The notes: generated by a model not told the origin, from the letters alone. A DNA stretch of 64,000 nt from Leucobacter sp. G161 (GCF_001482305.1 NZ_LOHP01000061.1:1-64000); one strand, 5' to 3'; counted from the stretch's first letter, positions 1 through 7,728 are shown. A program made the numbers and translations.

Positions 1-279
1 TCAGAAACCGACCACACCATCGATGCCGCCCTCGGCGGGCCCACAGCAACCGATAACCTGGCATATTTGTGTCGCAGCCACCACGCGTTGAAAGGCAACT
101 CGGATTGGGCAGTGAAACAACTCGCAGGCGGGGTGCTCGAGTGGACGTCACCGACGGGCCGCATCTATATCGACCTGCCACCAGACTTACTGCCGGAGCT
201 GCGGGCCACACGGCCCAAACCGAAACGCAAAGTGCAGTTCGAACCCGCGATCGAAGAACCCGAACTCCATCCCTTCTAA
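1..279 (+). CDS. DUF222/HNH endonuclease domain protein, C-terminal part (cut by window edge)
   Basis: The open frame enters from the left edge and gives the last 92 residues of an HNH endonuclease of the DUF222 (13E12-repeat-like) type. The visible part holds the DH of the HNH core (DHTIDAALGGPTATDN), then LC and HH about 15 residues later, then KGNSDW and a short basic tail ending in HPF. These are the residues that form the zinc/metal site in this family. The same C-terminus, including the final HPF, is seen in the complete gene at 53088-54527, so the window carries two paralogues. Actinobacterial genomes often carry many such genes. Their role is not settled (nuclease activity is presumed) and this one could be a domestic or mobile-type copy. 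Confidence 0.85.
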   Translation, partial: SETDHTIDAALGGPTATDNLAYLCRSHHALKGNSDWAVKQLAGGVLEWTSPTGRIYIDLPPDLLPELRATRPKPKRKVQFEPAIEEPELHPF

Positions 280-768
280 ACGTCCGGCACACCTCGGGGC
301 AACTGCCCGCCCGTTTACCCCGCTGCCCCATCTTTCCTGCAGCCACCATTCTGACTGCCAGCTGTCGACGATGACACGCCAAGCAAACGTCAAACCCTCA
401 CAAAGTGGCGACTACAGCGAGGGCTACCGGACGAGTTCCTCGGCCGCGGACTGTGTTCGGCCGCTGGAACCCCAGACGACGCTCCGCCCAGGCGTACCTG
501 CTCCCAGGCAAGGGCGCTACGTACCCGAGGTAACCCCAAACATGAACGCCTGCGGGTGCGCTTCAAACGCCAGTAATTCACAGCTTGGAGTGCCTTCGTC
601 GCCGCCACACGGCCGAGGACACTCATCCCAAGTGCACGAAGGACATCGATGCGCACGCCACAGGATCTGACTCACTTGACCTCTTCGCCCATGAGCATCG
701 CATGGAGACAGAGACGACCGGCCCTGGGCTTCGCTGAGAGAGGCGGAACCGGTCGTGGCGATTTTGCT
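280..768. other. Gene-free stretch with no recognisable content
   Basis: About 490 bases between the HNH gene and the small membrane protein. The short open frames here have Arg/Ser/Pro-rich compositions typical of out-of-frame high-GC DNA, and none shows a recognisable domain. I see no tRNA, long palindrome or array. Confidence 0.5.
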
Positions 769-990
769 CTACCCCGCCGACTTGGGCGGCAGGGTCACCG
801 GCCCGTCAGCCGCCTGCGTAGGTATCGCCGCGGGAGCACCGGTTGCGACGATGTAGAAGGTAGCGACCGGGCCGAGCAACAGGCTCAGAAAAAACCATGC
901 CAGCCGTGAGCGGTTCTTCTGTTCGGCCAGCCCCGCGTTGATAAGGGCGAGCGAGATCCAGAACAGACTCTGCGGCACGTAGTCTTCCAT
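769..990 (-). CDS. Small two-helix membrane protein, unknown function
   Basis: A 73-residue protein starting with ATG. It has two hydrophobic segments, roughly residues 7-24 (LFWISLALINAGLA) and 30-50 (AWFFLSLLLGPVATFYIVAT), separated by a charged loop, and a Pro-rich polar tail. The pattern is that of the small uncharacterised inner-membrane proteins common in Microbacteriaceae. It lies 30 bases beyond the stop codon of the ABC exporter gene, on the same strand, so it could be co-transcribed with it. No catalytic motif is visible and I do not assign a function. Confidence 0.6.
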   Translation of the reverse strand: MEDYVPQSLFWISLALINAGLAEQKNRSRLAWFFLSLLLGPVATFYIVATGAPAAIPTQAADGPVTLPPKSAG

Positions 991-1020
991 GGCTCAATTG
1001 TAGGCGTCTCATAGATCGCT

Positions 1021-2907
1021 CTATGCCGGCGCAGCACCAATGCGCAAAGCGGTGATGAATTCCTTGTAGAGACCGTCGCGTGCGAGGAGCTCGTCGTGCG
1101 TTCCAGAGTCGCGCACACTGCCACGCTCAAGCAAGATGATCCGATCCGCCTCGAGCACGGTTGAGAGCCGGTGCGCAATCGTGACGACGGCACCGGTGCG
1201 GCTCGCGTCGCTAATGACGCGATGGATCGCAGCCTCGGTCACGCCGTCGAGCTGGGCGGTGACCTCGTCAAGGAGGAGCACGTCCGGGCGACGCACAAGC
1301 GCACGGGCGACGGCGAGGCGCTGTCGCTCTCCACCGGACAGATTCGTGTCTGCGACCTCGGTGTCGAGCCCCTCCGGAAGAGAACGGACTTTGTCGTCGA
1401 GCAACACTGCGGCGAGCGCAGCCCACGCCTCCTGGTCGCCGGCCCCCGCGCTGACGGCGTCACCGCCGCTATTTCCAGCGCGTGCGTCTCTGGAGGAGGG
1501 CGCCGTTCCCGTTCGGAAGAGCACGTTTTCTCGCACGGTGCCGGGAATGATCGGCGTCTCTTGCTCAACGTAGGCGATCCGCGACCGGACGTCGTCGATG
1601 CTGAGCTCGGTATACGGTACCCCGTCGAGTTCGAGGTGCCCGTTGCTCGGTTGAATGAAGCGCAGTAGCAGTGACAGCACTGTGGTTTTGCCGGCGCCCG
1701 AGGGCCCGACGAGCGCAATGTGTCCGGTGCGCGGGATGTCCAGGGTCACGTCGTGCAACGCGGACTGCGCGGCCCCTTCGTACGTCGCGGAGACTCCGCG
1801 CAGCGCGAGCACGGGCGCCCCCGCGCGGACAACGTGCGGGTGTGCCACGTTGGGGCGTGACGCTGTGTCTTCGAGCTCGAGGTGTTCGGTTTCCCTAATC
1901 CGCGCCGCGGCAGCGAGCCCCGTCTGTAGCGTTGCGAAGGCCCCGGCGAGGGCCGTGATCGGGTCGACGATGTTGAAGGCGTACAGCAGGAACGCGACGA
2001 GCGTCGACACGGCGAGCGTGCCGAGTGCGACCCTGCCTGCGCCGATGCCGAGGATCACGATGATCGCGAGCTGCATCCCGGCTCCGGCCAGGCTCCAGGA
2101 TGCGGCAGCGAACCAGACAGCGCGGACCGAGTGCTTCGCGGCTTCGTCGGCTTTCGCGACCACGCGCCCGATCTCCCTTGCCTCGGCACGGCTTGATTTC
2201 ACCGTGCGGAGGGCGCGCACGCCACCCTCCAGGGTTCCTCCGAGCTTGCCGATCGCGTCTTGCGCTCGCCGCTGCGCTCTTCCTATGTAGGGGACGAGCA
2301 CCCCGAACATGACGCCAACGATCACGAGCGCAAGCAGGGTGGTGAGTAGCAGCGGCCAGTCGAGGTACGCCATGAGGGCGATGGTGCCGATGAGGGACAC
2401 GGTGCCGTTCACGAGCTGCACGATGCTCGATGTGGCCGCCTCACGCAACAGCACAGTGTCGCTGGTGACGCGCGTCACGAGCTCGCCGGTTTTGAACCGC
2501 TGCACCTGCTCGAGTTTCGCCATGAAGAATCGCCTGATGAGCGAGTGCCTGGCGTCAAACACGATCCGCTCGGCGAGCTTCCCGAGGAGAACGGACTGGG
2601 CGAAGCCCGCAACTGTGCCGATCAGGAGCAGCCCGATGAGCAGCATGATCGGTCGGGCGAGACTCACGCCAGTTTCGAGCGAGTCAAGCACCCATTTCGT
2701 AGCGAGCGGGGTCGCCAGCATCGTTGCGGTCGCGAAGAGTCCGAGAAGCACCCCGGCCGCGAGCTTCGAGCGGTGTGGGCGGGAGTAGGACCACACGAGC
2801 GCGACCCCTGATCGGAACGGCACGCGATCGGGTGCCGTCTCCGACGTCGTCTCGGGCAGGATCTCGGGGGCAATGGGAGCGGACGGATCGTCTATGGGCT
2901 GTGGCAC
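1021..2907 (-). CDS. ABC exporter, fused permease and ATPase (MsbA/MDR-like)
   Basis: A half-transporter of 628 residues: an N-terminal six-helix membrane domain (about residues 45-335) followed by a nucleotide-binding domain (about 365-620). Walker A GPSGAGKTT is at 401-409, the Q-loop region YVEQE near 446-450, signature LSGGERQR at 523-530 and Walker B LLLDE near 544-548, so the ATPase looks intact. A Gly/Ala/Ser-rich insertion of about 25 residues (around 467-492) between the Q-loop and the helical subdomain is longer than usual. It probably works as a homodimer exporting a lipid, drug or peptide; the substrate cannot be told. There is no partner half-transporter beside it. The start follows an acidic, Pro-rich cytoplasmic tail. 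Confidence 0.92.
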   Translation of the reverse strand: MPQPIDDPSAPIAPEILPETTSETAPDRVPFRSGVALVWSYSRPHRSKLAAGVLLGLFATATMLATPLATKWVLDSLETGVSLARPIMLLIGLLLIGTVAGFAQSVLLGKLAERIVFDARHSLIRRFFMAKLEQVQRFKTGELVTRVTSDTVLLREAATSSIVQLVNGTVSLIGTIALMAYLDWPLLLTTLLALVIVGVMFGVLVPYIGRAQRRAQDAIGKLGGTLEGGVRALRTVKSSRAEAREIGRVVAKADEAAKHSVRAVWFAAASWSLAGAGMQLAIIVILGIGAGRVALGTLAVSTLVAFLLYAFNIVDPITALAGAFATLQTGLAAAARIRETEHLELEDTASRPNVAHPHVVRAGAPVLALRGVSATYEGAAQSALHDVTLDIPRTGHIALVGPSGAGKTTVLSLLLRFIQPSNGHLELDGVPYTELSIDDVRSRIAYVEQETPIIPGTVRENVLFRTGTAPSSRDARAGNSGGDAVSAGAGDQEAWAALAAVLLDDKVRSLPEGLDTEVADTNLSGGERQRLAVARALVRRPDVLLLDEVTAQLDGVTEAAIHRVISDASRTGAVVTIAHRLSTVLEADRIILLERGSVRDSGTHDELLARDGLYKEFITALRIGAAPA

Positions 2908-3062
2908 GGGGATCCTCTACGGGTGGGTGGCTTACGATTCGCGCGTGTCCCCCGGCCGCACTTTCACTGCCCGTCTAGCTAACAGTGCGCGTTGGTGCAC
3001 GTCAACGGTTCGGAGGCAGTTTCTGGAAGCTGCCCGCGGCGGAGCGCTGCCCAGCGGCGAAA

Positions 3063-3107
3063 GCCGCCCAGAGCAGCGCCGCCCAGAGCAGAGCCGCTCT
3101 GAGCAGA
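3063..3107 (+). promoter_or_regulatory. Three tandem 15-bp repeats upstream of the clpP pair (putative operator)
   Basis: Units lie at 3063-3077, 3078-3092 and 3093-3107. Units 1 and 2 share GCCGCCCAGAGCAG and unit 3 reads GCCGCTCTGAGCAG. Unit 3 holds the 9-bp palindrome GCTCTGAGC (3096-3104). The array ends 40 bp before the clpP ATG. A matching site (13 of 15 bases identical to unit 3) lies at 4784-4798 upstream of the XRE regulator gene. The best reading is binding sites for that regulator; this is inference from position and shared sequence. Confidence 0.6.
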
Positions 3108-3147
3108 TCCTGACTCGGCTACACAGATTGCGGTGCAGGCTGTGACT

Positions 3148-3819
3148 ATGACTGAATCTCCCACACCCCCAGTGTTCACGGAACCCCTCCGGCGCGAGTT
3201 ATTCGAGCAGCGTATCCTGGTGCTCGACGGCGCCCTCGACGACGACAACGGCGTCCTCCTCGCGGCACAACTCGTCGCGCTCGCCGCAGCTGATCGCTCG
3301 GCGGATATCTCGCTGTGGATCCATTCGCCGGGCGGATCGGTCCCGGCGATGCTCGCAATTCGCGATCTCATGCGGCTCGTTCCCAACGATGTATCGACGC
3401 TTGCGCTTGGAATCGCGTACAGCGCCGGCCAATTCCTGCTGACAGCGGGCACCCCGGGCAAACGCCGGCTGCTCCGCCACGCTCGGGTACTCATGCATCA
3501 GGGGTCGGCGGGGATCGGCGGCCCGACGGGCGATGTAGAGGTGCAGGCGGCGCACCTGCGGCACACGCGTGACACGGTGTTGCGGCTCACGAGCGAGGAC
3601 ACCGGGCAGCCGGTGGATCGCGTCTACGAGGACTCGCTGCACGACCACTGGTACGACGCTTCCGAAGCGATCGCGTACGGCTTCGCCGACGCCGTCGTCG
3701 AATCGTTCGCCGAGCTGCTGCCAGGCGGTGACGCCGGAACAGACACGGCAACCGGCTTCAGCGCCGCACCCGATGCACACCGCTCTCCTGCCCCGACACC
3801 AACGAAGGATCTCTCATGA
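3148..3819 (+). CDS. clpP: ClpP-family serine protease subunit (catalytic residues present)
   Basis: A ClpP-fold peptidase of 223 residues from ATG 3148 (an in-frame GTG at 3133 is possible). The nucleophile is Ser92 in GIAYSAGQF, where canonical ClpP has GQAASMGAF. His117 lies in VLMHQ and Asp162 in VYEDS, so the Ser-His-Asp triad is complete with near-normal spacing. The oxyanion-loop GGS is present (HSPGGSVPAM). The C-terminus has an extra Pro/Ala/Thr-rich tail. ClpP tetradecamers degrade unfolded or tagged proteins with a ClpX/ClpC unfoldase. It overlaps the next clpP-like gene by 4 bp, so the two are translated together, as in actinobacterial clpP1P2 or clpP3P4 pairs. No clpX or clpC lies nearby. 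Which of the Streptomyces pairs it matches needs a phylogeny. Confidence 0.88.
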   Translation: MTESPTPPVFTEPLRRELFEQRILVLDGALDDDNGVLLAAQLVALAAADRSADISLWIHSPGGSVPAMLAIRDLMRLVPNDVSTLALGIAYSAGQFLLTAGTPGKRRLLRHARVLMHQGSAGIGGPTGDVEVQAAHLRHTRDTVLRLTSEDTGQPVDRVYEDSLHDHWYDASEAIAYGFADAVVESFAELLPGGDAGTDTATGFSAAPDAHRSPAPTPTKDLS

Positions 3820-4409
3820 CTCAGAGCTATTCGATCCGGAACGTCGTCTCGCACAGTCCGCGCGGCGACCGCATCATGGATGTGTATTCGCACCTGCTCG
3901 CGGAGCGGATCATCTACCTCGGTACCCCCGTCGACCCGGGCGTCGCGAACGCGATCATCGCCCAACTGCTCTACCTGGACTCCGTGACGATTGACACCGA
4001 TATCAACGTCTATATCAACTGCTCCGGCGGCGATCCCAGCGCAATGCTCGCGATCTACGACACCATGCAGTTCGTCCGGTCGGGTATCGCAACGACGTGC
4101 GTCGGGCAGGCGGTCGGCGTCGGCGCGGTGCTCCTCGCCGCGGGAACCCCGGGCAGGCGCATGGCGTTGCCGCACACGCGGGTGATCCTGCACCAGCCGA
4201 GCAACGAGGAGCGGCGAGGCACGATCCCCGATCTCATTCTGCAGGCCGGCGAGGCAGTTCGGATCCGCGCCGATCTCGAGAACGTGCTGTCGCGGCACTC
4301 GGGGCAGCCCGCGAAGAAGCTCAGGCGGGACACGGATCACGATCGCGTGTTCACCGCGACCGAGGCGCGCGACTACGGGCTCCTCGACCACGTGATCGAG
4401 CAGCAGTAG
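3816..4409 (+). CDS. ClpP-like subunit lacking the nucleophilic serine (ClpR-like)
   Basis: 197 residues, ATG overlapping the stop of the upstream clpP (ATGA). It has the ClpP fold markers: INCSGGDPSAM oxyanion loop, LAAGTPGRR, LHQPS with His126, and RRDTDHD with Asp172. However, the nucleophile motif GQAASMGA reads GQAVGVGA: the Ser position is Gly101, codon GGC at 4116-4118. His and Asp are kept and the gene is otherwise intact, so this looks like a selected non-catalytic subunit, comparable in principle to cyanobacterial/plastid ClpR, and not a decaying gene. It probably forms a mixed ring with the upstream subunit and may shape substrate entry or the chaperone interface. That role is inference. 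Confidence 0.87.
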   Translation: MTQSYSIRNVVSHSPRGDRIMDVYSHLLAERIIYLGTPVDPGVANAIIAQLLYLDSVTIDTDINVYINCSGGDPSAMLAIYDTMQFVRSGIATTCVGQAVGVGAVLLAAGTPGRRMALPHTRVILHQPSNEERRGTIPDLILQAGEAVRIRADLENVLSRHSGQPAKKLRRDTDHDRVFTATEARDYGLLDHVIEQQ

Positions 4410-4419
4410 CCGCCGCGGG

Positions 4420-4743
4420 CTACGCGGCCAGCATGTAGGCAGCGCGCGGGCCGGATGCGGCGGCAGCGCGCAACCCCGCGGTGACCCCGTCAGTGAGATC
4501 GACAAGCGTGACGTCGAGCGCACCCGCGACCGCGTCGATCATCTCGCTCGACGGATCCTTCGCTCCGCGTTCCATCTCCGAGAGGTACTGCGGAGAGACG
4601 CCGGCTCTCGCCGCTGTTTCCCCGAGCGTTTCGTCCCGCTCGTGCCGGAGCCGGCGCAGCTCCGCTCCGAGCATGTGCCGCCACAGCGGGGCCGGTGGTG
4701 CAACGCGTGGGCGCTTCGCTTTCTGGGCATCGTTGTCAGCCAT
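4420..4743 (-). CDS. XRE-family regulator of the PopR/ClgR type, ending in LAA
   Basis: From ATG 4743 the protein has 107 residues (an upstream GTG at 4779 would add 12). A helix-turn-helix of the HTH_3 type covers about residues 28-82: LGAELRRLRHERDETLG, then TAARAGVSPQYLSEMERG, then SSEMIDAVAGAL. This is the pattern of ClgR/PopR, which control clp genes in Streptomyces and corynebacteria. The C-terminus reads AAYMLAA. In Streptomyces PopR and ClgR the terminal alanines make the protein a Clp substrate, and LAA also ends the ssrA tag, so this regulator is likely degraded by a Clp protease. It is convergent with the clpP pair (stops 10 bp apart). Its promoter region holds a motif shared with the clpP promoter. 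Confidence 0.82.
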   Translation of the reverse strand: MADNDAQKAKRPRVAPPAPLWRHMLGAELRRLRHERDETLGETAARAGVSPQYLSEMERGAKDPSSEMIDAVAGALDVTLVDLTDGVTAGLRAAAASGPRAAYMLAA

Positions 4744-4783
4744 ACCCGATCGTAACCCGGGCTGGCGCGCACACAGCACGGTC

Positions 4784-4798
4784 TCCGCTCAGAGCAGA
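4784..4798. promoter_or_regulatory. Putative autoregulatory site matching the clpP promoter repeats
   Basis: TCCGCTCAGAGCAGA lies in the 75-bp divergent interval between the XRE regulator (ATG 4743) and the SRPBCC gene (ATG 4819). It matches unit 3 of the 3063-3107 array at 13 of 15 positions and contains the 9-bp palindrome GCTCAGAGC (4787-4795). A site here could control both divergent genes. Confidence 0.5.
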
Positions 4799-4818
4799 AC
4801 GGATGCGAGACTGTCCCT

Positions 4819-5265
4819 ATGCCGAGTTCCTTCGAAGTGGTGACACGCGCCACCGTGCCGCCCGAGGCGCTCTTCGACGCGTCCCTGAGCGTCGACGAAC
4901 ACGTGACCTCGCTCGCTCACTCCGGGGAGCGCGCGATCGCCGGGGTCACAGTGGGAACACTGGGTCTTGGTGGCGTCGTGACGTGGCGGGCGCGGCACTT
5001 CGGGATCTGGTTCACGATGATGGTGCGGATCACCGCACTGGATCGACCGTACTACTTCGTCGACGAGCAGCAGCGGGGCCCGTTCAAGGCGTTCCGGCAC
5101 GAGCACACATTCGCACGGGATGGAGGGGAGACGGTCATGACCGACAGAATCACCGTCGCGTCGCCCGTGTTCGGCAGGCTGGCGGAGCGACTCGTGCTCG
5201 TGCCCTATCTGCGCCGGCTGATCCGCACCCGCAACGTGCACCTCGTGGCGACCGTCACCTCGTAG
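4819..5265 (+). CDS. SRPBCC-superfamily (START/polyketide-cyclase-like) protein
   Basis: 148 residues. The chain has the layout of small SRPBCC proteins: an N-terminal beta-strand region (FEVVTRATVPPEALFDAS), a central WRARHFGIWFTM segment, a strand pair with YYFVDEQQRGPFKAFRHEHTF, and a C-terminal helix (RLAERLVLVPYLRRLIRTRN). The family binds hydrophobic ligands in a cavity. Close relatives are often annotated as cyclase/dehydrase or as a cell-division inhibitor, but without proof. It is divergent from the PopR-like regulator and 75 bp from it. The ligand is unknown. Confidence 0.75.
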   Translation: MPSSFEVVTRATVPPEALFDASLSVDEHVTSLAHSGERAIAGVTVGTLGLGGVVTWRARHFGIWFTMMVRITALDRPYYFVDEQQRGPFKAFRHEHTFARDGGETVMTDRITVASPVFGRLAERLVLVPYLRRLIRTRNVHLVATVTS

Positions 5266-5340
5266 GACCACGGATATCTATCAGCGGCACGGCGACAGCG
5301 CACCTCGCGATCTCCAGCACCGAGAGATACGGTACTGAGT

Positions 5341-6108
5341 ATGGAACACGCAGACCGGAAATACGAGCGCGGCGACTACACGATGGCTTTCTCCGAGTTC
5401 GCGGGGCCAGCCACACGGACGTTTGTCCTCATTCACGGCATCGGCATGGGCCGGATCACATTCGAGGAGGTTGCGCAGGTCCTTTCGGGCATGGGCAAGG
5501 TCATCATTCCCGACCTCCCGGGTTTCGGGGATTCGCCCGAACCGGGCACGGCCGCGACGATCGAGGCAAGCGCCGACCTCATCAAGCACTTCATCGATGA
5601 TGAGGCGACCGGGCCCGTGACGCTCGTCGGCCACTCCATGGGCACCCAGATCGTCGCGGAGCTCGCACACCGCCACCCGCAGGCGATCGATACGCTCGTG
5701 CTCATCGCGCCGACGATCAACCGGCACGAGCGCAGCGCGACGAAACAGGCTGCACGTATGGTGCAGGATCTCTACGGCGAGTCTCCTAAGGTGCTCGTCG
5801 AGGGTGTCGTCGAGTACACGAAGACGAGCCCGTTGTGGTTCGCGAACAAGCTGCGACTCATGCTCGACCACCGCATCGAGGACATCTGCCCCGAGATCAC
5901 CACGCCCACACTGGTGATGCGCGGCGAGACGGATCACGTGTGCCCGCGCGACTGGGTGCAGGAAGTGGCCGCGGCACTCCCCGACTCCGAGTACCAAGAG
6001 ATTCCGGATCGCGGCCACGAGGCCATCATCAAGAGCCCGGAGCCGGTGGCGTCGATGGTGCTTGAGTTCGTCGCCCGGCGCGCTCCGAAGGCCCCCACCT
6101 CGAACTAA
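5341..6108 (+). CDS. Alpha/beta-hydrolase fold protein
   Basis: 255 residues with the full alpha/beta hydrolase set: oxyanion motif HGIGMG at 32-37, nucleophile elbow GHSMG with Ser99, an acid at Asp198 in GETDHV, and catalytic His226 in DRGHEAI. A short cap region lies around 130-175. The fold covers esterases, lipases and C-C hydrolases, and the substrate cannot be read from sequence. The gene stands alone between the SRPBCC gene and the MarR gene on the same strand, with a 75-bp gap upstream. Confidence 0.85.
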   Translation: MEHADRKYERGDYTMAFSEFAGPATRTFVLIHGIGMGRITFEEVAQVLSGMGKVIIPDLPGFGDSPEPGTAATIEASADLIKHFIDDEATGPVTLVGHSMGTQIVAELAHRHPQAIDTLVLIAPTINRHERSATKQAARMVQDLYGESPKVLVEGVVEYTKTSPLWFANKLRLMLDHRIEDICPEITTPTLVMRGETDHVCPRDWVQEVAAALPDSEYQEIPDRGHEAIIKSPEPVASMVLEFVARRAPKAPTSN

Positions 6109-6128
6109 TCAACTCGCTGATAGTATGG

Positions 6129-6150
6129 CCATTAATGAAATCGTTAATGG
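6129..6150. promoter_or_regulatory. Palindromic operator over the marR start
   Basis: The perfect inverted repeat CCATTAA-TGAAATCG-TTAATGG (arms 6129-6135 and 6144-6150) overlaps both possible ATG codons (6135, 6147) of the MarR gene. An AT-rich palindrome of this length at the promoter is typical of MarR autoregulation. Its binding by this protein is inferred. Confidence 0.55.
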
Positions 6151-6632
6151 ATCACAAGCACGAGTTGCTCCTCGGTCACGCTGAACTGGACAGCGAGGAG
6201 ACTGACTTCGTCATGGCCGTACTGCGCACCGCGGCACTCATCGACAGGGCATGCCAGGCGGAACTCGCCGCGTTCAACCTCACCGAGGGGCGACTCAGCG
6301 TCATGCTCGCAGTCGCGGATACCGAGGAGGGCTCCGCAACGCCTGCCTCAATCGCAGACCGACTCGGTGTCACCCGCGCTGCCGTCACCGGCCTGCTCGA
6401 CGGCCTCGACCGGCAGGGCCTCATCGAACGTTCCGGCACCCCCGGCGACCGCAGATCAACGACCGTCACCCTCACACGTGGGGGCGAAGATACCCTTGCA
6501 CACCTGCGCCCGGTGTACGGCGATTGGCTGCGACACATCGCAGGTGCCGTCTCCCCCGACACGCTAGGTGGGGCGCGCGCCGCGCTCACCGCAATCCAAC
6601 ACCGCGTCGCGCAGACGTCCAGCAATGACTAG
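6135..6632 (+). CDS. MarR-family transcriptional regulator
   Basis: 165 residues from ATG 6135, or 161 from ATG 6147; neither has a clear Shine-Dalgarno sequence, so a leaderless or near-leaderless transcript is possible. The winged helix is clear: SIADRLGVTRAAVTGLLDGLDRQGLIERSG, followed by the wing with GDRRSTTVTLT, a signature of the MarR family. Helices at the two ends should form the dimer interface. It overlaps the downstream DNA-alkylation-repair-like gene by 8 bp, so the two share a transcript. The palindrome over its start suggests autorepression relieved by a small ligand or oxidant. Confidence 0.88.
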   Translation: MKSLMDHKHELLLGHAELDSEETDFVMAVLRTAALIDRACQAELAAFNLTEGRLSVMLAVADTEEGSATPASIADRLGVTRAAVTGLLDGLDRQGLIERSGTPGDRRSTTVTLTRGGEDTLAHLRPVYGDWLRHIAGAVSPDTLGGARAALTAIQHRVAQTSSND

Positions 6633-7389
6633 CCCCGGCGCGAGCAGAACGAGCGATGTCAGCGCAGAGCACCTCGCCAACCTCAACGCTGGCACGGCCC
6701 AGGCGAAGACCCTAACCGAGGCACTCGTCATCGATCACCGCTCACTCCTCGCCGCGACAGTTCCCGGCGCAAGCCCCGAGCTCACCGCAGAGGTCGCAGC
6801 CGCGCAGGAACTCGGGATCCTGAAACGCATGGCCGCGATCGGCTCCGCTCTGCAGCAGCACCTTTCGGCGGCAGAGCTCAGTCGCCTCGCCGAGCACCCC
6901 TCGGACACGGTGCGCGGCTGGTGGTGCTTCGCGACCGCGGCGGACGACACACTCGACCAGGCGGCGCTACTCGCGGCGTGCAGGCCTCGTGCCGATGATG
7001 AGCGGTTCACGGTGCGCGAGTGGGTGTGGATGGCCGTGCGGCCTCGCCTCGTGACCGACCTCGCAACCTCCGTCGAACTGCTCGAACCCTGGACACGGGA
7101 CATCTCCCCCAGTATCCGACGCTTCGCCAGCGAGTCACTGCGACCGCGTGGGGTCTGGGCCAGCCACATCAAAGCGTTCAAGGAACACCCCAGCCTGGGT
7201 GAGCCGCTCTTGGAACCCCTGCGCGCGGACCCAGAGCGGTACGTGCAAGACTCAGTGGCGAACTGGATCAACGACGCCGCAAAGACTACCCCGGACTGGG
7301 CCAGAGCGCTGTGCGCCCGATGGCTCCGCGAGAGCCCAGCCGCGACCACCGAACGCATCGTGACGCGCGCACTGCGCTCACTTCGATAA
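6625..7389 (+). CDS. DNA alkylation repair (AlkD/AlkC-like HEAT-repeat) protein
   Basis: From ATG 6625 (254 residues), overlapping the marR stop by 8 bp. The chain is nearly all helical. The C-terminal half carries the segment ISPSIRRFASESLRPRGVW, then YVQDSVANWINDAAKTTPDW, which matches the HEAT-repeat DNA glycosylases of the AlkC/AlkD superfamily. Those enzymes remove N3- and N7-alkyl purines by holding the duplex in a basic HEAT groove. Coupling to a MarR regulator suggests an inducible response to an alkylating or toxic compound. Activity is not proven, and many of these proteins are only annotated by fold. Confidence 0.75.
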   Translation: MTSPGASRTSDVSAEHLANLNAGTAQAKTLTEALVIDHRSLLAATVPGASPELTAEVAAAQELGILKRMAAIGSALQQHLSAAELSRLAEHPSDTVRGWWCFATAADDTLDQAALLAACRPRADDERFTVREWVWMAVRPRLVTDLATSVELLEPWTRDISPSIRRFASESLRPRGVWASHIKAFKEHPSLGEPLLEPLRADPERYVQDSVANWINDAAKTTPDWARALCARWLRESPAATTERIVTRALRSLR

Positions 7390-7422
7390 GCTGTCTGCAA
7401 CCGCGGATCGGAGGTGTGGATC

Positions 7423-7728
7423 ATGTTGCTGTCGCTCTGGATGATGACGCAGTTCTTGCTTCTCACTCTCGTTGTCGCGCTCGGCACGGTGCAGCCGCAG
7501 TCACCCTCGCAGGCGATCCTCCTCGGCGCTGCCGGAGTGCTCGCGTGTGCACCAGTGGCGGCCGCGATTGTTTGTTCGCGCAGGATCCCGCTCGTTCCGG
7601 CGTTGCAGGGCCCGCACGCCCGCTCCCGCCCGTCGGTGACTCCCACATTCAGCATGCCTGCTGAGCCAGGCACACCAGGCACGGTTCTCGCTCGCGCCCC
7701 GTCTCGCGCCGGTTCACACCTCAGTTGA
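7423..7728 (+). CDS. Small membrane protein (DUF6412-like) upstream of yidC
   Basis: 101 residues. ATG 7423 is preferred over GTG 7414 because the GGAG at 7410-7413 sits at a proper distance from it. Two hydrophobic helices cover about residues 5-22 and 29-53 with a short polar turn, followed by a Pro/Ser/Arg-rich tail without structure. Its place just ahead of a YidC-family gene matches the DUF6412 proteins I recall beside insertase genes in Microbacteriaceae. The function is unknown; a partner or substrate of the insertase is possible. Confidence 0.6.
   Translation: MLLSLWMMTQFLLLTLVVALGTVQPQSPSQAILLGAAGVLACAPVAAAIVCSRRIPLVPALQGPHARSRPSVTPTFSMPAEPGTPGTVLARAPSRAGSHLS

Noticed and set aside
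390-656. 88-codon minus-strand frame in the first gene-free stretch
   Set aside because: No recognisable domain, no ribosome-binding site and an Arg/Ser-rich composition.
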